64,000 nucleotides of DNA from Nitratireductor sp. GISD-1A_MAKvit (GCF_040819555.1 NZ_CP161920.1:1859001-1923000); one strand, 5' to 3'. Shown: positions 8,869 to 16,643, counted from the first letter of the stretch. Numbers and translations are program-made. The notes: generated by a model not told the origin, from the sequence alone.

Positions 8869-9525
8869 TCAGTGTATGACTGCACCGGCCATCATGCTGG
8901 CACCAACGACGACACCGGCAATGACCAGAAGCGAAAGAACCCCACAGGTGAGCGCGATGCCGAGCAGCAGACCGTCGCGCTCGGAAAGCGCCAGGCCAAT
9001 CAGCACGCAAGAAAACGCGGGAAACCAGTTTCCAAGTGGTATGGGCAGGGTGACGGCAATGGAAAGAACAAATGCTGCCAGACCAATTATCCTGTCGGCA
9101 TGATCGCGCGCGAATGGCCAGTAGCGGGGCTTGATCAGTCGTTCCAGCCAGATCAGGCGCGGAATGAGCTTTTGGCTCATGTGACGGAACTTGTCGGCGC
9201 CGATGGCCTTGTTCAGCAGAAATCTGGGCAGCCATACCGTGTGATTGCCCATGACCATCTGCAAGGCGACCAGCACGAGGGGCGGTCCGAGCACGAGTGT
9301 GCTGCCGGGCGGGAAGGGCAGAAGGTTCAGGCTGGCGAAAAACACCAGAAGGGTCGCGAAGCTGCGGTCACCGAGCGCCTGGCGAATTTCGCCTATCGTG
9401 ACCCTGTCTTCCGCGTTTCTGGCCAGGTCGCGGAAAATGCGCGACAGGCGGCGCGGCGGCAGGTGAGCCGGCGGTGCGTTCAACACCGTATCCAAGTCCG
9501 TTCCCTCCGCCTTCATTTCATCCAT
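8869..9525 (-). CDS. exoD: ExoD-family membrane protein (exopolysaccharide synthesis)
   Basis: 218 aa. A soluble N-terminal third (LSRIFRDLARNAEDRVTIGE, IRQALGDRSFATLLVFFASL) is followed by NLLPFPPGSTLVLGPPLVLV, and then two or three C-terminal membrane segments (IIGLAAFVLSIAVTLPIPLG; GLLLGIALTCGVLSLLVIAG). This is the ExoD pattern. Family knowledge: ExoD affects exopolysaccharide production and alkali tolerance in Sinorhizobium, by an unknown mechanism. Met4 is an alternative start. It stands as a single gene between the methyl-transfer genes and DUF4893, with no polysaccharide genes nearby. Confidence 0.85.
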   Translation of the reverse strand: MDEMKAEGTDLDTVLNAPPAHLPPRRLSRIFRDLARNAEDRVTIGEIRQALGDRSFATLLVFFASLNLLPFPPGSTLVLGPPLVLVALQMVMGNHTVWLPRFLLNKAIGADKFRHMSQKLIPRLIWLERLIKPRYWPFARDHADRIIGLAAFVLSIAVTLPIPLGNWFPAFSCVLIGLALSERDGLLLGIALTCGVLSLLVIAGVVVGASMMAGAVIH

Positions 9526-9628
9526 CTCGCCGGTCGTTCGAATCTCGACCTCGGTGCTCTACAGTTTTGTCCGGATGCCGTTAAGCTTTCGTGACGGATG
9601 TCGCAAGCGTTCTGCGCGGATACAATTT

Positions 9629-10270
9629 CTAGCGGCCGCGCCGAAATTCCAGAATGTCGAGCAGGGATTCCCGTTCCGGTGCGGGAAATTCCATGCGCCA
9701 GCCATCTTCCCGATCACGAAACACATAGGCAACCTGATCGCTTTCCCGCCCGGCTCCATAGGCTGGTGGCTCTTCTCCGTTTACAAAAAAGCTTCCGAGA
9801 TAAATGAGCCGGGACGCACCATCGGTGAAAAACCGCCCCCTGGTTTTCTGCGACCCGGTGAGCTTTTCAAGCATCCAGCCCGCTCCGTCGTCGCTGACCC
9901 TGCACCGGAACCAGTCATAGACAACAAGTGGTGCAAGGCCGCCAATCTTGATGGTGCGGCATTGCCAGTTGCCTGCAAGGTCGAAATCTTCAAAAGAAAG
10001 TTTCTGTCTTCGATCAATCGCATTGAGTTGGGAGACATCGGGTGGGGATCCTTTTTCCCGTGCCTGTTTGAAAGCTTCGGCCCGCATGCGCTGATAGGCA
10101 TCAAGACGCGCGGCGTCCCGAAAGGTGATGTCGCGTAGCACCGTGTCTTTCTCGAACCCGGATCGCTCCATATCGAGTTTCTCTTGGACAATCGGCTCTG
10201 CGCCTGCCGGGAGAGCGAGCAGGAGGAAGGCCAGAAGCCGCGCGAATGCGGATGAGAAAAATGGGCGCAT
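9629..10270 (-). CDS. DUF4893 secreted protein
   Basis: 213 aa with an N-terminal signal peptide (about residues 1-24, cut after LPAGA). The conserved part runs from the Asp/Arg-rich helix (ITFRDAARLDAYQRMRAEAF) through FDLAGNWQCRTIKIGGL, VVYDWFRCRV, WMLEKLTGSQKTRGRFFTD, YLGSFFVNG and SDQVAYVFRD to a C-terminal ESLLDILEFRR, which I recognise as DUF4893. Two Cys in the core could form a disulfide. Function unknown; predicted periplasmic. It appears monocistronic. Confidence 0.82.
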   Translation of the reverse strand: MRPFFSSAFARLLAFLLLALPAGAEPIVQEKLDMERSGFEKDTVLRDITFRDAARLDAYQRMRAEAFKQAREKGSPPDVSQLNAIDRRQKLSFEDFDLAGNWQCRTIKIGGLAPLVVYDWFRCRVSDDGAGWMLEKLTGSQKTRGRFFTDGASRLIYLGSFFVNGEEPPAYGAGRESDQVAYVFRDREDGWRMEFPAPERESLLDILEFRRGR

Positions 10271-10352
10271 GAAAGTCTCCTGAGCCGGGATTCTGAAGAA
10301 GACGTCAGCGATGCGCTGTCAATGTAACCTTTTGATGGCCTGGGGCGAATTG

Positions 10353-10976
10353 TCAGGTGTCCTGTGCCGCCGCAAGGAGAGCCTTTCTCAGATCGCCATA
10401 ACCGGTCTGTCTTTTCTCGTAGACCAGGCCGAGAAGTTTTGCTGCTTCCTGCGCCACGGTTTCGAGGCGAGGGTCATCGGTCTGTGCGAGATAGACGAGT
10501 TTCTCATAATTGCCGAAGAAGTCCTGGATCAGCTCGGGATGCCGATCGAGACCGAGCGGCTTCATGAAGAAGGCGTCGAATTGTCGGCACAGGAAATCGG
10601 TCATGTAGAATGAAAGCATGTCGTCTTCCGCCGTTTTTTCAAATGCGGCGAGCCCCTGATAGAAGGCGAAGCAGTGCGGTCCGTCGATGCGCGCCACAGC
10701 GTGTTTCTGGCAGATCCGGTCGAGCGCTCCGCCTGTGCCGCAATTCGCATACCCAACGAAGATGTTGCGATAGCCTTCCGACCTCGCTTTTGTGATCGCG
10801 CCATCCAGGGCGGGAGCGATGCGGTCGGGGCGATAATGAAACTCGGCCGGCAGACAGGTGAGCTCCAGATGATCCAATCCGTTCATCTCCCGCAGTGCCA
10901 GAATTTCCCGCGCTATCATTCCGCAGGCTATAACGAGAACTTTTTCGTGTTTCGCGCGTTCTTTCATCGCAATCAT
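10353..10976 (-). CDS. DUF1638 domain protein
   Basis: 207 aa, cytoplasmic. Motifs: VLVIACGMIAREILAL, LTCLPAEFHYRPDRIAPALD, NIFVGYANCGTGGALDRICQ, ARIDGPHCFAFYQG, FYMTDFLCRQFD and RHPELIQDFFGNYEKLVYL. The conserved Cys and His residues suggest a bound metal or cofactor. Family knowledge: DUF1638 proteins recur beside MttB-type methyltransferases and corrinoid proteins, but the function is undefined. Here the gene lies on the same strand as the corrinoid protein, with a small lipoprotein gene on the other strand between them. Met4 is an alternative start. Confidence 0.85.
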   Translation of the reverse strand: MIAMKERAKHEKVLVIACGMIAREILALREMNGLDHLELTCLPAEFHYRPDRIAPALDGAITKARSEGYRNIFVGYANCGTGGALDRICQKHAVARIDGPHCFAFYQGLAAFEKTAEDDMLSFYMTDFLCRQFDAFFMKPLGLDRHPELIQDFFGNYEKLVYLAQTDDPRLETVAQEAAKLLGLVYEKRQTGYGDLRKALLAAAQDT

Positions 10977-11016
10977 CCCGCTTTGACGGGCTGCCTAACC
11001 GAGAGGGAGTTGAACC

Positions 11017-11175
11017 ATGTCACGTTCCGCAATCTGCCGACTGGCAGTGTCGATCATTGTCGCCGGATCCCTGGCCGGTTGTGCAAACACGATACGCGGT
11101 GTCGGCAAGGATGCAGCGAATGCCGTAGATGCCACACAAAGTGCCGGTCGCGATATCTCGCGCTCGACTTACTAG
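11017..11175 (+). CDS. Entericidin A/B-family small lipoprotein, 52 aa
   Basis: A short gene with AGGGAG upstream of ATG 11017. The product has a signal peptide ending in a lipobox (LAGC), followed by ANTIRGVGKDAANAVDATQS, the entericidin hallmark. Mature length is about 33 residues, anchored by a lipid-modified Cys. Family knowledge: entericidins are tiny envelope lipoproteins, sometimes stress-induced and discussed as toxin/antidote pairs; solitary copies are common in alphaproteobacteria. It sits alone on the plus strand between two minus-strand genes. Confidence 0.85.
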   Translation: MSRSAICRLAVSIIVAGSLAGCANTIRGVGKDAANAVDATQSAGRDISRSTY

Positions 11176-11228
11176 GGCTCGACCCCGGGGCGGGCTCGCG
11201 GTGGCCATTGCCGTTGATCCGCGCCCGC

Positions 11229-11927
11229 TCAGGCGCTGGCATTTACGTTGTGCTTGCGCCTGATCAGTTCCTTGGCTGTTTCCACGGTTATCGCCGCATC
11301 GCGGCAGTAGGCGTCCGCGCCAACCGCCAGGCCGAATTCCTCGTTGAGAGGCGCACCGCCGACGAGCACTATGTAGTTGTCGCGAATACCCTTTTCTTTC
11401 ATCGTGTCGATGACGACTTTCATGTAGGGCATGGTGGTCGTTAAAAGGGCCGACATTCCCACTATATCTGGCTGGTGCTCCTCGATAGCGGCCAGATAGT
11501 TTTCAACGGGATTGTTGATGCCGATGTCGATCACGTCAAATCCGGCGCCTTCCATCATCATGCCAACGAGGTTCTTGCCGATGTCGTGAATGTCACCTTT
11601 TACGGTGCCGATCACCATCTTGCCCTGTTTCGGTGCCCCGGTCTCGGCCAGAAGCGGCCTCAGGATTGCCATCCCGGCTTTCATTGCATTCGCCGACAGC
11701 AGCACCTCGGGCACGAACAGGATTCCGTCGCGAAAGTCCTCGCCGACGATCCTCATGCCTTCCACCAGGGCCTCGGTGAGGACGCTGTAGGGTTTCCATC
11801 CCCGATCGAGCAGTATGTGCGTTGCTTCCTCAATCTCTTCTTTCAGTCCGTCGTAAAGGTCGTCATGCATCTGTTGAACGAGTTCATCGTCGGACAGTTC
11901 GGAGAGGATGATTTCATCGTCGGACAT
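11229..11927 (-). CDS. Corrinoid (B12)-binding protein of the MttC/MtgC type
   Basis: 232 aa. A helical cap domain (TEALVEGMRIVGEDFRDGIL, FVPEVLLSANAMKAGMAIL) precedes the Rossmann B12 domain with the base-off signature GDIHDIGKN (D-x-H-x-x-G), then GMSALLTTTMPYMK and VLVGGAPLNEEF. It accepts the methyl group from the substrate methyltransferase and hands it to the THF methyltransferase. I use ATG at 11927 because AGGAG lies upstream; the frame extends to 11972 without one. The first 40 residues are very acidic (MSDDEIILSELSDDEL, then DDLYDGLKEEIEEA), in contrast with the basic tails of its partners. Confidence 0.92.
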   Translation of the reverse strand: MSDDEIILSELSDDELVQQMHDDLYDGLKEEIEEATHILLDRGWKPYSVLTEALVEGMRIVGEDFRDGILFVPEVLLSANAMKAGMAILRPLLAETGAPKQGKMVIGTVKGDIHDIGKNLVGMMMEGAGFDVIDIGINNPVENYLAAIEEHQPDIVGMSALLTTTMPYMKVVIDTMKEKGIRDNYIVLVGGAPLNEEFGLAVGADAYCRDAAITVETAKELIRRKHNVNASA

Positions 11928-12222
11928 GCGTTGGCTCCTGCTCATCTGTGCGCGAAGTTCGATGCGTGACAACTACGAGCCGCGCAAGCGGCTGATGCAA
12001 TAACCTCTACTGCACAGCATAAGGCCAGGAGTATGCAGCTGTTTGGCTGATTTGCGACCTGTGTAAGAGTTAAAGCGACGCGCCCAAATGGGGTATCAGT
12101 AGCATTTGGTTAACTGTGATAAATCGAAACTACAACCTTGAGTTACATTTTACTTTTTTATCTATCGCCTTATGGTAGTTTTTTCACAAGGGGCGAGTAA
12201 CGCGTTCTAACAGGAGTTGTAA
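11928..12222. promoter_or_regulatory. AT-rich intergenic region: divergent promoters for the corrinoid gene and the duplicated cassette
   Basis: About 295 bases without a gene. From about 12010 on, the composition is clearly more AT-rich than the surroundings, with TTAACTGTGATAAAT and a T-rich stretch (12147-12160). The first cassette gene has CAGGAG six bases before its ATG. I see TTGAGT- and TATGGT-like elements but cannot fix a promoter from sequence alone. Confidence 0.4.
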
Positions 12223-12702
12223 ATGCGTAACCCCCTTATTGTATCCGCTGTTTTCGCGGCCGTAATTCTGCCTGGTCCTTCATTTGCAGGTAACGGGTCT
12301 GTGCCGTTCACCGCGAAAGTTGCAGCACTATGCGAAATTCTCGTTCAAAAGTCCGGTCAGATGGGCGTCACCCCTGACCTCGCAACCCTCAGTTCAGAGA
12401 TCACACCCGGAAATCGTGGTATTGCCAGCGTAAGGGCCTCGACTGCTGGTTTCTCTATTACAGCGAATCCACCGAAAGCTTTCAATACCAGTCCTGCTGG
12501 TGGTGGTGATAGTGTGGAGTTCAGCACCCTTTACACTTTGACCGGTGCGACCAATACCACTGACCAGGCGGGTACAACGCCGACCAAAATGGATATCGGT
12601 ATATCGCAGATGGAAGTTGGTCTGGTCGCCAAGAAGACCAGCGGCATCTACCTTCATGGCGATTATACAGCCGAAGTGGTCGTGCTCTGTGATAAAGGGT
12701 GA
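12223..12702 (+). CDS. Cassette protein A1: secreted pilin/spore-coat-U-like beta protein
   Basis: 159 aa with a signal peptide (cut after PGPSFA, about residue 22). The mature part is Gly/Thr/Ser-rich and beta-like, with exactly two Cys: one near the start (AALCEIL) and one near the end (VVLCDKG). Its C-terminal GDYTAEVVVLC resembles the closing strand of fimbrial and SCPU-domain subunits (G-x-Y-x-x-x-V). It is a paralogue of the gene at 13622: both share FTAKV/FRARV, PG-x-x-G, AFNTSP/AFSTSP, Y-x-x-x-GAT and GDY-x-A-x-V. CAGGAG before ATG supports the start. First gene of copy 1 of a tandem three-gene cassette. Function unknown. Confidence 0.7.
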   Translation: MRNPLIVSAVFAAVILPGPSFAGNGSVPFTAKVAALCEILVQKSGQMGVTPDLATLSSEITPGNRGIASVRASTAGFSITANPPKAFNTSPAGGGDSVEFSTLYTLTGATNTTDQAGTTPTKMDIGISQMEVGLVAKKTSGIYLHGDYTAEVVVLCDKG

Positions 12703-12706
12703 GACC

Positions 12707-13093
12707 ATGAAGGCGATGTTTCTCGCAGCGCTAGCTGCCGTGGTAATCGCCTCTCCGGCATCGGGGCAGTCTATGTCCCCGATGTCGGGGGAAATACGGA
12801 GCTTTTCTGATCGGTTCGTCGTTCGCGTTCGCCCGCGCAATCCTTACCGTCACACCATTGAGGTGGCGGTACGAGTGTATGATGAACATTTCAGACCCGT
12901 GGCGGCCAGGGTCTCGCCCGCGACCATGAAGCTTGGTGCAGAACGCTCACGCAGCGTTCTGGTTTCTGTCGATTTCGGTGAAAGCAGAACGAAGCGCGTT
13001 CGGATCTGCACCGAGAGTGTTCCGTTCCCCAAGGGTAAAGCGAGTATAAAGGCGCTGATATGTGGACGTTTCATAGCCTACCGCATCAATTAA
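12707..13093 (+). CDS. Cassette protein B1: secreted single-domain chaperone-like protein
   Basis: 128 aa, signal peptide cut after SPASG or SGQ. The mature part reads SMSPMSGEIRSFSDRFVVRV, then NPYRHTIEVAVRVYDEHFRP, SPATMKLGAERSRSVLVSVD and KRVRICTESVPF. The order (strand, N-P, V-R-V-Y, P-x-x-x-x-L-G, R-V-R-I) resembles the N-terminal domain of PapD-type periplasmic chaperones, but only one domain of about 105 residues is present. Two Cys (RIC, LIC) may pair. It starts four bases after gene A1 and overlaps gene C1 by 34 bases. Its 128-aa paralogue is at 14086. The chaperone idea is inference. Confidence 0.68.
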   Translation: MKAMFLAALAAVVIASPASGQSMSPMSGEIRSFSDRFVVRVRPRNPYRHTIEVAVRVYDEHFRPVAARVSPATMKLGAERSRSVLVSVDFGESRTKRVRICTESVPFPKGKASIKALICGRFIAYRIN

Positions 13094-13516
13094 TACTGGG
13101 AGCTTGCATTCTTCTGGTTGGCGGCTCTGTCGCGAACGGTCAGGATCGCCTCTACAGTGTCAACCAGAGTCAGAACGGTCTGTCGTTGCCCGGTGTGTCG
13201 CGGCCCCAGCGGCTTTGATGAAGTTCGAGCAGCTGATGGCACGACTTGCCGCGTTTCCATGTCGAGTTCAGGAGCTTATCTGGATTCGGGTGTCATCGGG
13301 AATGCTGCAAATACGCTGGCTGCCTACGGGCGGCTTGTCGTGCCGCTCGGGCAGCGTCCGAAGCGTCTGGACTGTGACCGTCTCTATCAACTTGAACTAC
13401 AGAGGCTGGAGCTTGAAGTGCGCCTCATGCAGCAAGGGCTCGATCCGCGTCTGCAGTTGGGTGATTCAGACGCTCTCACCGACGAGGCAACGTGGACCAT
13501 GGAAGGCAGGCGCTAA
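13060..13516 (+). CDS. Cassette protein C1: conserved secreted protein (frame broken by one extra C)
   Basis: From ATG 13060 the frame reads a signal-like start (MWTFHSLPHQLILGACILLV), then QNGLSLPGVSRP, and hits a stop just after 13207. Removing one C from CCCC 13204-13207 joins it to SGFDEVRAADGTTCRVSMSS, GVIGN, YGRLVVPLGQRPKRLDCDRL, YQLELQRLELEVRLMQQGLD, and a stop at 13516, giving 151 aa. The restored protein aligns with the intact paralogue at 14442. Two conserved Cys (TTC, LDC) and a C-terminal amphipathic helix are seen. It overlaps gene B1 by 34 bases, as its paralogue overlaps B2 by 31. Unknown family. Confidence 0.68.
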
Positions 13517-13621
13517 TCGCGCCTGCCTATACCATAAGTGTTACATTTGAAATCTCAATAAATATTGACGATTTGCTGGTTGGAGTCTAGTAAACAATCC
13601 TCGATTCAACGGGGGTTTGTT

Positions 13622-14080
13622 TTGAAGTATATTTATTCTTTCATATTTATTGCTATAGCAATATTTCCTTCTTTCTCTTCGGTGGGTGACATACCTTTTC
13701 GCGCTCGCGTAAACGAGAGTTGTACGATTGAGGTCACAGGCGAAGGGTCCATGGTTCGGGATGGCCTGATGGCGCTCGACAGCGCGGTGCCGGGCGGGCG
13801 TCCGGGAACTGCGGTGGTCTATACCACTGGTCAGGGCTTTCAGGTCTCGCTGAAAGCCCCGAGTGCCTTTTCAACCTCTCCGGGTGGCGCCGGTCCCATC
13901 ACTTTCTGGACGAAATACCGAATTGCGGGTGCTACAACGGGCTCGGAAATCCCTGGAAAGATGAAAACGCTTCTGCGGGCCGGTGCCAACCAGCTCAGCG
14001 TGGATCTGCGCGCGATGACGGATCATGTGGTCTTCGGGCAGGGTGATTATGAGGCCTATGTCACCCTGACGTGCGAGTGA
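13622..14080 (+). CDS. Cassette protein A2: secreted pilin/spore-coat-U-like beta protein
   Basis: 152 aa if TTG at 13622 is used; it has a GGGGG-type ribosome binding site, and the frame stays open upstream to 13565 without a better start. An unusually AT-rich signal peptide (KYIYSFIFIAIAIFPSFSS) precedes a beta-rich mature domain with two Cys (ESCTIEV near the start; VTLTCE as the last residues). Paralogue of the protein at 12223, with conserved PG-x-x-G, SAFSTSPGGAGP and GDYEAYV. The codon use of the first 60 bases differs from the GC-rich remainder, suggesting a recombined or recently acquired 5' end. Function unknown. Confidence 0.68.
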   Translation: MKYIYSFIFIAIAIFPSFSSVGDIPFRARVNESCTIEVTGEGSMVRDGLMALDSAVPGGRPGTAVVYTTGQGFQVSLKAPSAFSTSPGGAGPITFWTKYRIAGATTGSEIPGKMKTLLRAGANQLSVDLRAMTDHVVFGQGDYEAYVTLTCE

Positions 14081-14085
14081 TCGCG

Positions 14086-14472
14086 ATGTTCAGGCTCTTC
14101 TGTTTCCTGTTTTCAGCGGTGTTTCTGCCCCTTGCGCAGAGCCACGCCCAGTCCATGTCACCCATGCGTGGTGAGATAAGAAGTGTTTCGGACAGCTTTG
14201 CTGTCCGGGTCTATCCAAGCAATCCCTACAGACATCGCATCAATCTGGCTGTTCGTGTGTATGACGCGGAGTTCAGGTCGATTGATGCACGGGTAACGCC
14301 TGCCAAAATCGCGCTTGGTGCCGGGGCTACTCGCCCGGTGCTGGTCCTGGTGGGGTTTGAGGGAAAACGTGAAAGACGCGTGCGCATTTGCGCAGAAAGC
14401 ATCCCGGTTTCAGGGAAAAGCCTCGGAATGAAGGTTCAGATATGCGGAAAATTCATTGCCCGTCGCTTATGA
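14086..14472 (+). CDS. Cassette protein B2: secreted single-domain chaperone-like protein
   Basis: 128 aa from ATG 14086, the same length as its paralogue at 12707; a GTG at 14071 would add five residues. Signal peptide ends near SHAQ. Mature: SMSPMRGEIRSVSDSFAVRV, then NPYRHRINLAVRVYDAEFRS, TPAKIALGAGATRPVLVLVG, RERRVRICAESIPV, KVQICGKFIARRL. The SMSPM-x-GEIRS-x-SD start and the NPYRH core are almost unchanged between the copies. It follows gene A2 closely and overlaps gene C2. PapD-like identity is inferred from the strand order, not from a clear family match. Confidence 0.68.
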   Translation: MFRLFCFLFSAVFLPLAQSHAQSMSPMRGEIRSVSDSFAVRVYPSNPYRHRINLAVRVYDAEFRSIDARVTPAKIALGAGATRPVLVLVGFEGKRERRVRICAESIPVSGKSLGMKVQICGKFIARRL

Positions 14473-14924
14473 TGGGCGGGTTCATCTTTGCTTTTTTGGT
14501 ACACGCAGGCGCTGCATACGCCTCGGACAGGGGCCATGTCATCAACCAGAACCAGGCAGGCATTTCACTTCCCGGTGTTTCCTCGCCCAGTGGTTTTGAC
14601 GAGGTGCGCGCCGCTGATGGCACGACCTGTCGTGCATCCATGTCCAACGGGGGCAGCTTTATCGATGCAGGTGTGATCGGCAATGGCGTGCACGACGACC
14701 GGGCATCGCTTTCGACCTACGGTCGATTGGTTATTCCGCTGGGGCGCCAGCCAAAACGGCTTGATTGCGACCGTCTCTACCAGCTTGAGCTTCGTCGCCT
14801 GCAGCTTGAGGTGAAGCTGCTGGAGCAGGGGCTCGCCGCAAAGCCGGGGGAAACCGTGCCTGGCGGGGCGGGAGCTGTTGACTGGACCGAGAGCGGCGGC
14901 TGGACCGACGTGGGCCGCCAGTAG
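14442..14924 (+). CDS. Cassette protein C2: conserved secreted protein, intact copy
   Basis: 160 aa. Signal peptide (FIFAFLVHAGAAYA) followed by QNQAGISLPGVSSPSGFDEV, RAADGTTCRASMSNGGSF, DAGVIGNGVHDD, YGRLVIPLGRQPKRLDCDRL and YQLELRRLQLEVKLLEQGLA, then a variable Gly-rich linker and WTDVGRQ. The middle block is strongly conserved with the protein encoded at 13060, so selection acts on it in both copies. The C-terminal helix (YQLELRRLQLEVKLL) could form a coiled coil. Overlaps gene B2 by 31 bases. No known family recognised; predicted periplasmic or surface. Confidence 0.72.
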   Translation: MRKIHCPSLMMGGFIFAFLVHAGAAYASDRGHVINQNQAGISLPGVSSPSGFDEVRAADGTTCRASMSNGGSFIDAGVIGNGVHDDRASLSTYGRLVIPLGRQPKRLDCDRLYQLELRRLQLEVKLLEQGLAAKPGETVPGGAGAVDWTESGGWTDVGRQ

Positions 14925-15059
14925 GCATCGAGGTTCATTTTTTCCGTCGGCTCAAGGTCACTTGCGACACCATGTGCCGCTGGCGGAACGGAGGTTGTGT
15001 CCGTACGCGCTAGTGTCGGGGCATGTCTTGTCTGACGAGCCTGGTGTGGAGCTTTTGCG

Positions 15060-16641
15060 ATGACGGCAACCATGGACGATGAACCGCAGGATCGGACGCG
15101 CAGGGGGCGGATGGGGCGTGGTGAACGTGGCGGCGCTGCCGCCCGCAGAGCTGCGCGGACGAGTGCCGGTCCCGGCCCGCAACTGACCTATATTCGCCGG
15201 TCACTCAAACCGTTCGAGGTTCTCGACGAGGAGGCGCTGGCTCTCATCGAGGCGAATGCAGACACTGTTCTGGAAGAAACGGGTATCGAGTTTCGTGATG
15301 ACGCGGAAGCGCTTTCCCTCTGGAAGGAGGCGGGCGCGGATGTGCAGGGCGACAGGGTTCATTTCCCAAGAGGACTATGTCGCAGGCTGCTGCAAACGGC
15401 GCCCTCGGTTTTCACGCAGCATGCACGCAATTCCGAACGTTCGGTGGAAATCGGCGGCAACGCGACGGTTTTTGCGCCCGTCTACGGTCCCCCGTTCGTG
15501 CGCGACCTGGATGGCGCGCGCCGGTATGCGACGATTGAGGATTTCCGGAATTTTGTCAAACTCGCTTATTTGGCGCCGTCCATCCACCACTCGGGCGGGA
15601 CGGTTTGCGAGCCCGTTGATGTTCCCGTCAACAAACGCCATCTCGATATGGTGTTTTCGCATATGCGCTATTCCGACAAGCCCTTCATGGGGTCTGTCAC
15701 CGCGCCTGATCGTGCCGAGGATACGGTTGCGATGGCCAGGATCCTGTTCGGCGAAGAGTTCGTGGACCAGAACACGGTGGTCATCAATCTGATCAATGCC
15801 AATTCACCCATGGTTTTCGACGAGACCATGCTTGGAGCGGCAAAGATCTACGCGCGGGCCAATCAGGCCTGCATTGTTACGCCGTTCATCCTTGCGGGGG
15901 CGATGAGCCCGGTGACGGTGATCGGCACCCTGACGCAGGTTCTGGCCGAGGTGATGGCCGGAGCGGCATTCACGCAATTGGTGCGTCCGGGCGCGCCTGT
16001 CGTGTTTGGCACCTTCGCCTCATCGATCTCCATGCAGTCGGGCGCACCGACTTTTGGAACGCCTGAACCGTCCCTCGTATCCTACGGGGGCCGCGCAGCT
16101 CGCGCGGCGTCTGGGGCTTCCCTTCCGCACCGGTGGATCCCTGACGGGGTCGAAGATTCCGGATGCACAGGCCGCATATGAGAGTGCCAATACGCTCAAT
16201 TCGACGGTTCTCTCCGGCACCAACTTCGTGCTCCACGGCGCAGGCTGGCTGGAAGGGGGGCTGGTGTCATCCTATGAGAAGTTCATGATGGACATCGATC
16301 AGCTGGGCATGCAGCAACGCATTTGCGAACCGCTCGATCTGTCGGAGAATGGTCAGGCCATGGATGCGATCCGTGAGGTGGGGCCGGGAAGCCATTATCT
16401 CGGCTGTGCTCACACCCAGGCGAATTTTCAGACTGCGTTTTACCGCTCGTCCATCGCCGACAACAATTCCTATGAGCAATGGTCGGCGGAAGGAGAGAAG
16501 ACTTCGGCGCAGAGAGCCAACGAACTCGCAAGGCGCTGGCTTGAAACCTATCAGGCCCCTGCTCTCGATCCGGGTATTGAAGAGGGGTTGCTGGATTTCA
16601 TGGCGAAGCGGAAGGAATCGATGCCCGATGCTTTCACCTGA
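15060..16641 (+). CDS. MttB-family (trimethylamine/glycine betaine-type) methyltransferase (frame broken by one extra G)
   Basis: The first frame ends at 16181 and a second frame encodes the C-terminal third; removing one G from GGGGG 16087-16091 joins them (SYGAAQLARRLGLPFRTGGS) into about 526 aa, the usual length. Family features: FEVLDEEALALIEANADTVL, ETGIEFRDD, APVYGPPFVRDLDG, NSPMVFDETMLGAAKIYARA, GAPVVFGTFASSISMQSGAP, GSHYLGCAHTQANFQTAFYR. There is no in-frame amber codon, so this is the non-pyrrolysine branch; characterised members demethylate betaines, but the substrate here is open. It passes a methyl group to the corrinoid protein. The first 40 residues are an Arg/Gly/Ala-rich extension. 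GGAG precedes the ATG. Confidence 0.85.
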
Positions 16642-16643
16642 GG

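Noticed and set aside
15060..16641. Pyrrolysine-encoding amber codon in the mttB-like gene
   Set aside because: No in-frame TAG occurs where pyrrolysine would be; the break is a one-base insertion and the protein is of the non-Pyl branch.
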